Below are positions 34,218 to 43,782 of a stretch of DNA of 64,000 bases, piece by piece (the first letter of the stretch is position 1; each line of letters starts with the position of its first letter). The notes below the pieces were generated by a model. The model saw nothing but the letters and a program-made list of their open reading frames with translations, was not told the DNA's origin and did not search any database. The stretch spans positions 1-64,000 of the forward strand of contig NZ_JAGPWC010000016.1 in the NCBI RefSeq assembly GCF_018119405.1, given 5' to 3'. Origin of the DNA: Massilia sp. ST3 (lineage in GTDB: Bacteria > Pseudomonadota > Gammaproteobacteria > Burkholderiales > Burkholderiaceae_D). A program made the translations under genes and the position numbers.

Positions 34218-36545
34218 TCAGGAGCTGGCATGCTGCGCCTGGCCGGCCATGCGGAAGCAGTCGCGTCCCGCCCGCTTGGCTTCGTACATGGCCTGGTCGG
34301 CCGCCTTCACCAGGCTGTCCGGCGCCATGCCCGCCTCGAAGGCGGCGACGCCGATGCTGGTGCTGACCCGCAGCGCCACGCCGCCGGCATGGAAGACCGG
34401 GACCATCGCCTCGACGATCTTGCGCGCAATCACGGCGCCGTCGCCCGGCTGCTGCAAGCCTTCCGCGACCAGCACGAATTCGTCGCCGCCCAGGCGGGCG
34501 ATGAAGTCGCCGTCGCGCAGCACCTGGCGCATGCGCTGGGCGAACAGGCGGATCACCTCGTCGCCCGTGTCGTGGCCGTGGGTGTCGTTGATGTGCTTGA
34601 AGCGGTCGATGTCGAAGTACATCAGGGCCAGGCCCGACCCGCGCTGGGCGCGCTTGACGGCTTCACCCAAGTGGTGCTGGAAGTAGCCACGGTTCGGCAG
34701 TCCGGTCAACACATCGTGGTTGGCGCGCCGGAACAGCTCCTGCTCCATGTACTTGCGCGCGGTGATGTCCTCGGTAACGGCGAGCACGCCGACCGCCCTG
34801 CCCTCTTCGTCGCGCAGCGGAATCTTGCTGGTCTCGATCCAGCACTCGCTCCCGTCCTTGCGCAGGTCGGTGGCCTGCATGCGCATGCGCGCCTGGCCGG
34901 AACGCATCACGTCCAGGTCGACCTGGCGGTAATGCGCCGCCATATCCTTCCAGGCTGCGAAGTCCTCGTCCTTCTTGCCGACCAGCTGGCCGACATGATC
35001 GAGGCCCATCTCGACCAGCAGCGAGCGGTTACCGCCCTGGAAGACGCTGTCGCCGTTTTTCCAGAACACGCTCTGCGGGATGTTGTCGATGATGAGCTGC
35101 AGCATCTGCCGCGATGCGTGCAAGGCCTGCTCGGCCTGCTTGCGGTCGGTGATGTTCTCGGCAAAGCCCAGCACGTGGGTCACCTCGTCGCCGGCGCTCA
35201 TCGGCACCAGCACGGTCGACACGTCCGAACAGCGTCCGCCCGCCCCGACGATCCTGCTGGTATAGGCGACCGTCTTCCCCGCCAGCACCTCCTTGAAGTG
35301 GCGCGCCAGCACGCCGCGGTCCTGTTCCGCGGCGAAGGCGTCGGCCGGGGCACCGATCAGGGTGTCGCGGCCGACACCGAGTTCCCTGGCCATCTGCTGG
35401 TTAACGTGGATGAAGCGCTGCTCCAGGTCGATCGCATAGACCGCGAACGGGTGATGCTCGAAGAAGCCGGCAAAGCGCTGGCTGAAGTCGCGCATCGCGC
35501 GCTGGCGCGACAGGCGGCGCGGCCAGGCCGCCGCGCCGTAGCCGGCGATCAGGGACAGCAGCAGGCCGAAGGCCAGCACCGTGGCCCCGGCCTGGGCGGC
35601 CTTCGACGCCAACGCGGCCTTCTTGGCGTAGAAGTGCACCACCCAGGTCCGGTTGGCGAAGGCGATTTCGGCGCGGTGCACCAGCAGGTGGGCGGCGTCG
35701 CCCTCCAGTGCATGGGATATGCCGTCGGCGTCGAACAGCAGGTGGGAGGCGTCCAGGCTGTTGTCGAACACTTCGATATCGAACAGGCGCGCCAGGCGTC
35801 CGTTGTCGAAGCCGAGGAACAGCCGGTCGATGTACAGGGCCGAGAAGATGAAGCCCGCCAGTTCGCCGCGGCCGCCCGGCGAAGCCGGAGCGGAACCACG
35901 GGCCGCCATCTTGCGCACCGGCGAGAACACCAGCACGACCGGGCGCTTCGCGGCATGGCGGATCGCGGGATGGGCGCCGGTCGCCACCGGCTCGTCGAGC
36001 CGTGCGGCGTCGCGCATCGCGGCCCAGCGTTCGGGAATCGACGAGAAATCGATCCCCCGCAGCCGCACCGCGCGCGTCGGGTCGGTGCCGTGCGCGCCGT
36101 AGAACAGTGGATAGTAGGCGTCCGCGCCCGGACGCTTGTCGAGGATGCGGTAGCCGGGAAAGACGTCGCCGGCCCTGGTCTCGAACTGGGCGGCCTGGGA
36201 CGCCGGCACCCTGGGCAGGTAGCCGAAGGAGCTCGCGCCTTCCAGGCGCTCGAACACCCGCGTGACCCCGATGTAGTTGTCGAATTCATCTGCTTCGATG
36301 CTGCCCGAGGCGCTGAAGAAGGCGCCGAGCGCACGGTCCGCGCCCACGTACAGGTCGAGCCGGTTACGCAGCAGGAAGGCGTAGTTCTCGGCGGTTTCCT
36401 CCAGCTGGGCGATCTGCTGCGCTTCGCTGTGACGCACGCCGGCGAAATAGCCATAGACGGAGATCGCCAGGCCCGTCATGAAGACGGCCATGGGAAGTCC
36501 GATGCGGCGAACCGCAGCATGGAGCGTGCTTGCGAGCGACAACAT
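34218..36545 (-). CDS. CHASE-PAS-PAS-GGDEF diguanylate cyclase
   Basis: A 775-residue membrane protein. The first membrane helix (PMAVFMTGLAISVYGYFAG) and second (ATVLAFGLLLSLIAGYGAAAW) enclose a periplasmic CHASE domain of about 300 residues (RALGAFFSASGSIEADEFDNYIG, FGYLPRVP). Two PAS domains follow (FFEHHPFAVYAID...; NIPQSVFWKNGD... ending in PAC-like VTEDIT). The GGDEF domain has RLGGDEF and an upstream RDGD that fits the RxxD product-inhibition site. It would make c-di-GMP in response to a small ligand. There is no EAL domain. ATG 36545 has AGGAAA upstream and begins just ahead of the first helix. Confidence 0.92.
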   Translation of the reverse strand: MLSLASTLHAAVRRIGLPMAVFMTGLAISVYGYFAGVRHSEAQQIAQLEETAENYAFLLRNRLDLYVGADRALGAFFSASGSIEADEFDNYIGVTRVFERLEGASSFGYLPRVPASQAAQFETRAGDVFPGYRILDKRPGADAYYPLFYGAHGTDPTRAVRLRGIDFSSIPERWAAMRDAARLDEPVATGAHPAIRHAAKRPVVLVFSPVRKMAARGSAPASPGGRGELAGFIFSALYIDRLFLGFDNGRLARLFDIEVFDNSLDASHLLFDADGISHALEGDAAHLLVHRAEIAFANRTWVVHFYAKKAALASKAAQAGATVLAFGLLLSLIAGYGAAAWPRRLSRQRAMRDFSQRFAGFFEHHPFAVYAIDLEQRFIHVNQQMARELGVGRDTLIGAPADAFAAEQDRGVLARHFKEVLAGKTVAYTSRIVGAGGRCSDVSTVLVPMSAGDEVTHVLGFAENITDRKQAEQALHASRQMLQLIIDNIPQSVFWKNGDSVFQGGNRSLLVEMGLDHVGQLVGKKDEDFAAWKDMAAHYRQVDLDVMRSGQARMRMQATDLRKDGSECWIETSKIPLRDEEGRAVGVLAVTEDITARKYMEQELFRRANHDVLTGLPNRGYFQHHLGEAVKRAQRGSGLALMYFDIDRFKHINDTHGHDTGDEVIRLFAQRMRQVLRDGDFIARLGGDEFVLVAEGLQQPGDGAVIARKIVEAMVPVFHAGGVALRVSTSIGVAAFEAGMAPDSLVKAADQAMYEAKRAGRDCFRMAGQAQHASS

Positions 36546-36798
36546 GGTGGTTTCCTGCGTCCGGCGCCGGCAGCCGCCCGGGCCGGGCGATGCTGCGGAA
36601 TAGCTTGGTTGAGGTCCTTCGGGGCTGGGAAGGGATGCTGCGGTGGGGTCTTGGGAAGCCACCGGATCGCGGCGCCGTCTTGCGGGACGGCGTCACACGA
36701 TGCGGCGAAATGTTACCACGAGGATATATTCAGTTCACTCGAGAACCGAAAATGTTCGGCAAGTGTTGCTCGGGCGCCGCAGGCCCGATGGTCGGGTG

Positions 36799-38139
36799 TC
36801 AACCCTCGTCCTTGACGACCTGGCCACCCTTCATGACGAAGGAGACGTTCTTGAGCACGTTGACATCGGCCAGCGGGTCGGCGCCGACGGCGATCAGGTC
36901 GGCGTGCTTGCCCGGTTCCAGCGAACCGGCCGTGGCGCCCACGCCCAGCAGCTCGGCGGCGTTGACCGTGGCGGCCTGGATCGCCTGCGCCGGCGTCATG
37001 CCGAATTCGACCAGCAGTTCGAACTCGTCGGCGTTGCGCCCGTGCTTGGAGACGCCCGCATCGGTGCCGAAGGCGATCTTCACCCCCTTCTGGTGCGCCA
37101 TGCGCAGCGCCTTGCCGGTCACGCCGATGCGCCAGTCGATCTTGGCCCGCACCGCCGGCGGATAGGCGTCCGGGTTATTGGCGATGCGCTCCTTGTAGCC
37201 GTTGACCGTCGACAGGGTCGGCACGTAGTAGGCGCCCGACTTGAGGTAGAGCTTGACCCCGGCCTCGTCCAGCAGGGTGCCGTGCTCGATCGAATCCGCG
37301 CCGGCGGCCAGCGCAGCCTTGATGCCTTCGTCGCCATGGGCGTGCACCGCCACCTTCTTGCCGTACAAATGGGCGGTGTCGACCAGGGCCTTGACTTCGT
37401 CGTCGAAGATCTGGCGGCCGACGCCCGCGCCCACCACGCTGTTCACGCCGCCGGTGGTGGCGATCTTGATCACGTCCACGCCGCGCCCGATCTGGCGCCG
37501 CACCGCCTTGCGGCAGCTTTCCGGGCCGTCGCACAGGTTGTCCTGCGAGACCCCGTGCTGGACCCAGTCCGCGTAGCCGAGCCGGCCGTCCATGTGGCCC
37601 GAGGTGGTCGAGATCGGCGCGCCGGCATCGAGGATGCGCGGCCCCTGCACCCAGCCCTTGGCGATCGCGTCGCGCAAGGCCAGGGTGACGCCTTCGTTGC
37701 CGTCGCCCAGGTTGCGCACCGTGGTGAAGCCGGCGCGCAGGGTCTTGAGGGCGTTCATCTGGGCCTCGTAGGCAAAGGCCGCCGGGCTATCGGTCACCCC
37801 CGCCAGCTGGCCTTCCTGGCCGGCGCGGTCGCTGGTCAGGTGGACGTGGCTGTCGATCAGGCCCGGCAGGACGAAGCGCGTGCGCAGGTCGACGATGCGG
37901 GCGCCCGCGTACTTGTCGGCGCCGACGAAGCCGTCCAGCACCGCTTCCACCTTGCCGTCCCTGAGCACCAGGGTCGAGGGACCGCGCGGGGCCTTGCCCG
38001 GGCGGTCGAGCAGGCGCCCGGCCTGGACCAGGGTGATGGACGAAGATGCGGCGGACGAAGGCGCGGCCAGCGCGGCGGGCGCTGCCAGGGTGCTCGCCAG
38101 GGCGGCGGCGATGCAAGTGCGAAGCATGGTGTTCTTCAT
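36799..38139 (-). CDS. Exported metal-dependent amidohydrolase (prolidase/imidazolonepropionase-like)
   Basis: A 446-residue protein with a signal peptide (MLRTCIAAALASTLAAPAALA). The amidohydrolase barrel shows the metal motif HVH in LPGLIDSHVHLTSD, KIATTGGV with the bridging Lys, HAHGDEGIKAA and EHGT for further His ligands, and the catalytic Asp in AFGTDAGV. This form matches the Xaa-Pro dipeptidase-like/Sgx amidohydrolases often found next to peptidases. ATG 38139 is taken because it opens the signal peptide. It follows the M28 peptidase gene, with a hairpin terminator in the 70-base gap, so the pair may share substrates without equal expression. Confidence 0.88.
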   Translation of the reverse strand: MKNTMLRTCIAAALASTLAAPAALAAPSSAASSSITLVQAGRLLDRPGKAPRGPSTLVLRDGKVEAVLDGFVGADKYAGARIVDLRTRFVLPGLIDSHVHLTSDRAGQEGQLAGVTDSPAAFAYEAQMNALKTLRAGFTTVRNLGDGNEGVTLALRDAIAKGWVQGPRILDAGAPISTTSGHMDGRLGYADWVQHGVSQDNLCDGPESCRKAVRRQIGRGVDVIKIATTGGVNSVVGAGVGRQIFDDEVKALVDTAHLYGKKVAVHAHGDEGIKAALAAGADSIEHGTLLDEAGVKLYLKSGAYYVPTLSTVNGYKERIANNPDAYPPAVRAKIDWRIGVTGKALRMAHQKGVKIAFGTDAGVSKHGRNADEFELLVEFGMTPAQAIQAATVNAAELLGVGATAGSLEPGKHADLIAVGADPLADVNVLKNVSFVMKGGQVVKDEG

Positions 38140-38163
38140 GAATGCCTGAACGGAGAGATTGAT

Positions 38164-38191
38164 TGAAAACGCCACCTCGAAAGGTGGCGTT
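38164..38191 (-). terminator. Intrinsic terminator after the M28 peptidase gene
   Basis: A ten-base stem AACGCCACCT/AGGTGGCGTT with a four-base loop. On the minus strand it runs into TTTTC. It lies 25 bases before the amidohydrolase ATG. Confidence 0.75.
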
Positions 38192-38209
38192 GGGGACTGG
38201 AACCCGGGC

Positions 38210-39871
38210 TTACTTGCGTTGAGATGCGGACTTGTCGCGCGCCGCACGGAACTCCGAATCGACCGACCAGTTCGGCCAGGCCGTCGAATTGGCCAGCTCC
38301 GAACCGACCGCGTACAGCACGCCGAGGTCGCGCGCCATGCCGGTGAAGGTCCAGGCCGGATCGAATTCGTCCGAAGGCTGGTGGTAGTTCTTCTCGGTGT
38401 AGGCGGTTTCGGCCGCCTCGCCCGCCTGCACCCCGCCCTCGATCCAGTCGTTGCCGGAACCGAAGGACAGGGCCGGCACGCCGCGCTTGGCGAAGGGGAA
38501 GTGGTCGGAACGGAAGAAGTAGCCCGCTTCCGGCTTCGGGTCCGGCGACAGGCTGATGTCCGACTGCTTGGCCTTGGCCACCAGGCGGTCCAGCAGCTCG
38601 AGCTTGGCGCTGCCCGAGATGTTGAAGTTGCGCGCCGGGCCGCGCGGGCTGAGCGCGTCCATGTTGATCACGCCCACGGTCGAGGCCAGCGGATACAGGG
38701 GATTCGAGGCGTAGTACTCGGAACCCAGCAGGCCCTTCTCTTCCGCCGTGACGGCCAGGAACACCACGCTGCGCTGGGGCGCCGGCGCCTTGCCGTAGGC
38801 GCGCGCCAGCTCCAGCATCGCGGCGATGCCGGTGGCGTTGTCGATCGCGCCGTTGTAGATCTTGTCGCCCGTGGCGTCCGGCTGGCCCACGCCCAGGTGG
38901 TCCCAGTGGCCGCTGTAGATCACGACCTGCCTGGGCTGCTTGCTGCCTTCGCGGATCGCCACCACGTTCTTCGACTTGATCACTTGCGTGTCCACCGCAT
39001 AGTCGGCCGACAAAGTGACACCCTTCAGCGCCACCGGCTTGAAGCCGCGGGTCTGGGCCTGCTTCTTGAGTTGTTCGAAATCGAGCCCGGCGGCCTTGAA
39101 CATGCCCGCGGCGAGGTCGCGCTGGATCCAGGCTTCCATCGGCGCGTGCGACTTGCGCGGCTCCTTGCGCACCACGTCGTACATCACGTTGGTGTTCGAG
39201 TTCTGCACCGTCGGCCAGCCATAGGAGGCGGGCGCGGTCTCGTGCACGATGATGGTGCCGAGCGCGCCGCGGCGCGCCATCTCTTCGTATTTATAGGTCC
39301 AGCGGCCGTAGTAGGTCATGGCCTTGCCGCCGAATTCGCCCTGCCCGGTCTCGAAGTCCGGATCGTTGATCAGGACCACGGCCAGCTTGCCCTTCAGGTC
39401 CATGCCCTTGAAGTCGTCCCACTTGCGTTCCGGGGCGGTGACGCCGTAGCCGACGAAGACCAGGGGCGCATTCTTGAACGACACCTGCTTCAGGCCGCTC
39501 ATCGAGGCGCGCACGGCCATGTCGGGGCCTTGCGCCAGCTCGCGGCTGGCGCCGCCTTCGGTCAGGGTCAGCTTGACCGGGCCCTTGATCTCGAAGCGGC
39601 CGAGGGGCACGTCCTGGGTCCAGGCGCGCTGGCCGCCTTTCAGGTCGCCGCCCGGCTTGAGGCCGGCGGCCTTGAATTGCTGCACCAGGTAGTCGACGGT
39701 CTTGTTCTCGCCGGCGGTGTTCGGGCCGCGGCCTTCGAATTCGTCGGAGGACAGGACTTTCACGTCCTGGGCCAGGCGCTTGGGATCGAAGGCGGGCGCC
39801 TCGGCGGCGTGGACAGCCACCGCGGCCAGTCCGATCAGGAAAAGGGGTGCGTTTTTCAATGCAGTCTCCAT
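38210..39871 (-). CDS. M28 family zinc metallopeptidase with PA domain
   Basis: A 553-residue exported peptidase (signal ending AVAVHA). An N-terminal peptidase lobe is interrupted by a PA-type domain (~135-290: NAPLVFVGYGVTAPE, GKLAVVLINDPD, GALGTIIVHE). The catalytic core then shows zinc ligands and base in YSGHWDHLG, YNGAIDNATGIAAMLELAR, LAVTAEEKGLLGS, INMDAL and NYHQPSDE. M28 enzymes are aminopeptidases or related exopeptidases. The start lies at ATG 39871, where the signal peptide begins. Together with the amidohydrolase and the M13 enzyme nearby it suggests extracellular or periplasmic peptide use. Confidence 0.92.
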   Translation of the reverse strand: METALKNAPLFLIGLAAVAVHAAEAPAFDPKRLAQDVKVLSSDEFEGRGPNTAGENKTVDYLVQQFKAAGLKPGGDLKGGQRAWTQDVPLGRFEIKGPVKLTLTEGGASRELAQGPDMAVRASMSGLKQVSFKNAPLVFVGYGVTAPERKWDDFKGMDLKGKLAVVLINDPDFETGQGEFGGKAMTYYGRWTYKYEEMARRGALGTIIVHETAPASYGWPTVQNSNTNVMYDVVRKEPRKSHAPMEAWIQRDLAAGMFKAAGLDFEQLKKQAQTRGFKPVALKGVTLSADYAVDTQVIKSKNVVAIREGSKQPRQVVIYSGHWDHLGVGQPDATGDKIYNGAIDNATGIAAMLELARAYGKAPAPQRSVVFLAVTAEEKGLLGSEYYASNPLYPLASTVGVINMDALSPRGPARNFNISGSAKLELLDRLVAKAKQSDISLSPDPKPEAGYFFRSDHFPFAKRGVPALSFGSGNDWIEGGVQAGEAAETAYTEKNYHQPSDEFDPAWTFTGMARDLGVLYAVGSELANSTAWPNWSVDSEFRAARDKSASQRK

Positions 39872-40003
39872 TGCAATAAAAATGGCAAGATGGCCACATT
39901 ATCATAGGTCTCGTCGCGTGTGACGGGGTTCTCCTTGACGGCCGCACTTCCTGGGACATACTGAAGGACGCACCCTTCAACGCACCAATGCAAGGAGAGC
40001 ATC

Positions 40004-40453
40004 ATGGACGAGCAAAAGAATACCGAACTGATCCAGCAAGCCTACGCCGCCTACGGGCGCGGCGATCTCGACCAGGTCCTGGCCTGCATGGAAGACGAAG
40101 TCGAATGGGAACTGCCGGACGTGCCCGGCCTGCCCTTCACCAGCAAGCGCCACGGCTGCGAGCAGGTCGCCGAATTCTTCCGGATGCTTGGCGAGATGCA
40201 GACGGTGCGCGAATACACGCCAAAGCAATTCATCGCCCAGGGCGACAAGGTGGTGGTGCTGGGCCATGGGGCATGGACGGCCAGGGACACCGGCATGGAT
40301 TTCGACAGCGACTGGGTGCACATCTTCACGCTGAAGGACGGCCGCATCGCCGCCTTCCGTGAATTCCTGGACACGAACATCGCGGTCGAGGCCTTCCAGT
40401 GCTACCCCGCCGGCGCGGGAACCCGGAGCTTCGGCAGCCCATCGCCCCATTGA
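40004..40453 (+). CDS. SnoaL/NTF2-like protein, paralogue of the one at 4273
   Basis: A 149-residue NTF2-like protein whose segments align with the 4273-4719 product: QKNTELIQQAYAAYGRGDLDQ, KQFIAQGDKVVV and DWVHIFTLKDGRIAAFREF. As in that protein, the pocket residues do not reveal a substrate. The ribosome site AAGGAG precedes ATG 40004. The C-terminal ~20 residues are low-complexity. It ends before a shared bidirectional terminator with the convergent PEP-CTERM gene. Confidence 0.82.
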   Translation: MDEQKNTELIQQAYAAYGRGDLDQVLACMEDEVEWELPDVPGLPFTSKRHGCEQVAEFFRMLGEMQTVREYTPKQFIAQGDKVVVLGHGAWTARDTGMDFDSDWVHIFTLKDGRIAAFREFLDTNIAVEAFQCYPAGAGTRSFGSPSPH

Positions 40454-40470
40454 ATCGGCGCCACAAGTAA

Positions 40471-40500
40471 AAACGCCAACCCGGCGGGTTGGCGTTTCCT
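40471..40500. terminator. Bidirectional hairpin terminator
   Basis: A 12-base perfect stem, AAACGCCAACCC/GGGTTGGCGTTT, with a two-base loop as drawn (a four-base loop in practice). A-rich DNA on the left supplies a T run for the minus-strand PEP-CTERM gene, and GTTT supplies a weaker one for the plus-strand gene. Confidence 0.75.
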
Positions 40501-40525
40501 CATCCTTGCGGATGCCGTGGCTGGC

Positions 40526-41305
40526 TCAGGCCGAGCGCTGCTTGCGGCGGCGTGCGGCGATCAGGCTGCCGGCGCCCAGCATCAGCAGTGCGGCGCTGGC
40601 CGGTTCCGGCACGTCGGTCGGCGGCGGCACATCGCCGCCGAAGCCGTCGATGTAGGCATAGCCCAGGTGACCGGTCGGTGCGCAGTCGGCTGCCAGCAGC
40701 GAGATGGTGAAGTCGTGGCCCGACAGCGATGCGTCGATCGACAGCTGCTCGATCTGCCATTGCGGGGTGTAGAAGTAGCCGCCGGAAGTGCTGAAGCGGC
40801 CGTCGACGCCGCCGCCGCCGTCGTACACGCGGCTGATGAGCAGCGTGCCGGTGGTGTCGTCGCGCAGCTCGATGACCAGCTGGGCCGATTCACGCGGGTC
40901 GTGGGCGCCTTCGAGCACGGCTTTCCAGGCGAAGAAGATGTCGGTTTCGGTGTAGTTCAGCACCTTCTGGCTGATCACCGAGGCGTAGCCGCCGGTGGTC
41001 GTGTCTTCGGCACGGTAGGAATAGCTGCCGTTGTAGACGGTGGTGCCCAGGGCCGCGCCGATGATCGGGTCGACAGTGCCGGCGGTGATGATCGAGGAAC
41101 GGGGCGATGGGCCCTCGTATTGCGAGCCGCCCGGCAGGAAGTCGGTCGGGGACAGCGGGTTCAGCACGTCGCCGCGATAGCCGCCGCCGGTGGTCCAGCC
41201 GTTGGTGTTGCCGTCCTCGAAGCCGCCGTTGACGAACGGCGCAGCCTGGGCCGAGCCAGCCGCTGCGACGATCAGCAGTGCCGACAGAATTTTGGTGAAT
41301 TTCAT
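40526..41305 (-). CDS. PEP-CTERM sorted secreted protein
   Basis: A 259-residue protein. The signal peptide ends GSAQA, a beta-rich middle starts PFVNGGFEDGNTNGW (similar to carbohydrate-binding or lectin-like surface proteins), and the C-terminus has VPEPASAALLMLGAGSLIAARRRK, i.e. the PEP motif, a membrane helix and a basic tail. Such tails are processed by an exosortase (EpsH) encoded elsewhere. The role is at the cell surface, often in exopolysaccharide-related matrices. ATG 41305 has GGGAG upstream. The AT-rich region ahead, 41306-41520, probably holds its promoter. Confidence 0.92.
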   Translation of the reverse strand: MKFTKILSALLIVAAAGSAQAAPFVNGGFEDGNTNGWTTGGGYRGDVLNPLSPTDFLPGGSQYEGPSPRSSIITAGTVDPIIGAALGTTVYNGSYSYRAEDTTTGGYASVISQKVLNYTETDIFFAWKAVLEGAHDPRESAQLVIELRDDTTGTLLISRVYDGGGGVDGRFSTSGGYFYTPQWQIEQLSIDASLSGHDFTISLLAADCAPTGHLGYAYIDGFGGDVPPPTDVPEPASAALLMLGAGSLIAARRRKQRSA

Positions 41306-41525
41306 GGTCGATCTCCCATCAGATAGTGACATTAAGTTTTGTAGTGTTACGGGAAGTCACTAAAGCACAAACTGTGCCAGCATGCTATCTGATTGATATC
41401 AAATAATAAATTGATCCCCAGTAAAAAAACGTACTTGCGCCTGTTAAATTATTCGACACAGGAAAGTAACCATGTGTCAATATGTTTTTCCTGGAGCAAC
41501 AAATTCTTGAACCAGGAGCATCGAT

Positions 41526-41553
41526 GCTGCCGGTAGACAAAACTACCGGCAGC
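41526..41553 (-). terminator. Hairpin after the M13 peptidase gene
   Basis: A perfect 11-base stem GCTGCCGGTAG/CTACCGGCAGC with loop ACAAAA, 12 bases past the peptidase stop. There is no clear T run, so it may be a stabilising 3' hairpin rather than a full terminator. Confidence 0.6.
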
Positions 41554-41565
41554 AAGGCAAGACTC

Positions 41566-43641
41566 TCACCAGAAGATCACGCGCTCTGAGGGCGCCAGGT
41601 ACATCTTGTCGCCCGGCTTCACGCCGAAGGCCTCGTAGAAGCCAGGGTGATTGCGCAGGCTGCCATTGACGCGGAACTCCGCCGGCGAGTGCGGATCGGC
41701 CTTGATCTGGGCGATCAGGCTGGCGTCGCGCGCCTTGCCGCGGCGCGCCTGGGCCAGGCCCATGAACAGGCGCTGCTCGGCCGTGAAGCCATCGATCACC
41801 GGGCCCGGCCTGCCCTTCAGGTAGTGCTTGTAGGCGCGGCTGGCCATGATGGCGCCGGCATTGTCGGCGATGTTCTCGCCCAGGGTCAGCTCGCCGTTCA
41901 GGTGGTAGCCCGGCAGCGGGCTGTAGGCGCCGTACTGGGCCACCAGCACCTTGCCGCGCGCGGCGAACTGCTCCGCATCCTGTTTGGTCCACCAGTTGCG
42001 CAGGTTGCCGTCGCCGTCGAACTGGGCGCCCTGGTCATCGAAGGCGTGGCTGATCTCGTGGCCGATCGAGATACCGACCGCGCCATAGTTCACGGCCGGC
42101 TCGGCGTTCGCGTCGTACAGCGGATATTGCAGGCGCGCCGCCGGGAACACGACTTCGTTCAGTTCCGGGTTGTAGTAGGCGTTGACGGTCTGCGGCGACA
42201 TGCTCCACACGCTGCGGTCGACCGGCTTGCCCAGGCGGTTCACTTCGTAGGCATGGCCGAATTCACGCGCGCGCATCACGTTGCCGACCAAGTCGCCGCG
42301 TACGATCTCCAGGCCCGAGTAGTCGCGCCACTTGTCCGGGTAGCCGATCTTGACGCTGATCTTCGACAGCTTGAGCTGGGCCTGCTTCTTGGTTTCCGGC
42401 GTCATCCATTCGAGCTGCTCGATGCCTTCGCCGAAGGCGGCGAGGAAGTTCTTCGCCATCTCCTCGACCTGCTGCTTGCGCTCGGCCGGGAAGTGCTGGG
42501 CCACATAGGCCTTGCCGAGCACTTCGCTCAGGTTGCGGTTGATCTCGGCGATCGCGCGCTTTTCCAGCGGGCGGTTGACCTTGGCGCCCGACAGCACCGC
42601 GCCGCGGAAGGCGAAGCTCTCGTCCACGAAGGGCTGCGACAGGTAGGGCGCATAGGCGCTCAGCAGGCGGAACGCGAAATAGGAGCGCCATACCGGCAGC
42701 GGCGTCGCGGCGATCAGTTTGTCGAGCGCGGCCAGGTAGCTCGGCTGGCTGACGATCAGGGAATCGATCTTGCCCTTGGCGCCCACGCCCTCGAGATAGG
42801 CGTTCCAGTCGAAGCCCGGCATCACGCCGCGCATCCCGTCCAGGCTGACTTTGTTGTAGGCCTTGACCGGGTCGCGGTTCTCGACGGCGCTCCACTGCAC
42901 CTGCGCCAGCCCGGTTTCCAGCGCCACGATGCGCGCGGCCTCGGCGTCCGCGTCCTTGTGGCCGGCCAGGGCCAGCATCTTCCCGACGTGCTGCTGGTAC
43001 TTGGCGCGGATGTCCTTCAGGCGCGCATCGTCCTGCGAGAGGTAGTAGTCGCGGTCGGGCATGCCCAGGCCGGATTGCACGATGTCGACGATGTAGCGGG
43101 TCGAATCCTTGTTGTCCTGGTGGACCGCCATGTCGAGCGGGCTGCCGGCGCCGATGCGCGAGAAGCGCGCCATCAGAGCCGCCAGCTGGCGCTTGTCCTG
43201 CACCGCCGCCACCTTCGCCAGCTCGGCCTTCAGGGGCGCCAGGCCAAGTTCGTTGCGGCGCTTCTCGTCCAGGTAGCTGGTGTAGAAGTCGCCCATCTTG
43301 CGGGCGTCGGAACCGGGCGCCGCGTCCTTGTCGGCGGCGGCCTGCTCGACGATCGCGCGCAGCTGCTGCTCGACCTTGTCCTGGGCGATGTTGAAGGCGC
43401 CCCAGCTGGAGCGGTCGGAGGGAATCTCGACGTTCTTGAGCCAGGCGCCCTGGGTGTAGCGGAAGAAGTCGTCCTGCGCGCGTACGCCGCGGTCCATCGC
43501 CGCGACGTCGATGCCGGACACCGCGCCGGCCGCCGCGGACGGGGCGGGCATCGGAGCCGCGGCACCGGGTTCATGCGCACCCGCGTGGGTGGCAAGGGCA
43601 AACAGGCCCGCGATCAAACTGCTGCACAAGCGACGCTTCAT
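41566..43641 (-). CDS. M13 family (neprilysin-like, PepO) zinc metallopeptidase
   Basis: A 691-residue exported endopeptidase (signal peptide ending HAGAHE). The N-terminal region begins DDFFRYTQGAWLKN, and the substrate-facing NAYYNPELNEVVFPAARLQYP precedes the zinc site HEISHAFDDQG (near residue 527) and the third ligand in LTLGENIADNAG (near 587). It ends with the family-typical VIFW. Such enzymes cut short peptides and are size-limited by the closed chamber. Its start ATG 43641 is preceded by a GAGAGA element. Between it and the upstream binding-protein gene is 141 bases of non-coding DNA. Confidence 0.95.
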   Translation of the reverse strand: MKRRLCSSLIAGLFALATHAGAHEPGAAAPMPAPSAAAGAVSGIDVAAMDRGVRAQDDFFRYTQGAWLKNVEIPSDRSSWGAFNIAQDKVEQQLRAIVEQAAADKDAAPGSDARKMGDFYTSYLDEKRRNELGLAPLKAELAKVAAVQDKRQLAALMARFSRIGAGSPLDMAVHQDNKDSTRYIVDIVQSGLGMPDRDYYLSQDDARLKDIRAKYQQHVGKMLALAGHKDADAEAARIVALETGLAQVQWSAVENRDPVKAYNKVSLDGMRGVMPGFDWNAYLEGVGAKGKIDSLIVSQPSYLAALDKLIAATPLPVWRSYFAFRLLSAYAPYLSQPFVDESFAFRGAVLSGAKVNRPLEKRAIAEINRNLSEVLGKAYVAQHFPAERKQQVEEMAKNFLAAFGEGIEQLEWMTPETKKQAQLKLSKISVKIGYPDKWRDYSGLEIVRGDLVGNVMRAREFGHAYEVNRLGKPVDRSVWSMSPQTVNAYYNPELNEVVFPAARLQYPLYDANAEPAVNYGAVGISIGHEISHAFDDQGAQFDGDGNLRNWWTKQDAEQFAARGKVLVAQYGAYSPLPGYHLNGELTLGENIADNAGAIMASRAYKHYLKGRPGPVIDGFTAEQRLFMGLAQARRGKARDASLIAQIKADPHSPAEFRVNGSLRNHPGFYEAFGVKPGDKMYLAPSERVIFW

Positions 43642-43782
43642 CTCTCTCTCCGTGGATGTGTTGTGGGAAACCGGCCGATCCTAAAGCACTGGCGCGGGGC
43701 TGCCAAGCGCATTTGGATATGCATGCAACATCACAACAACGCCCGTCAATACAGGCGTTCCACGGAACCAGGCCCCCGCGGC

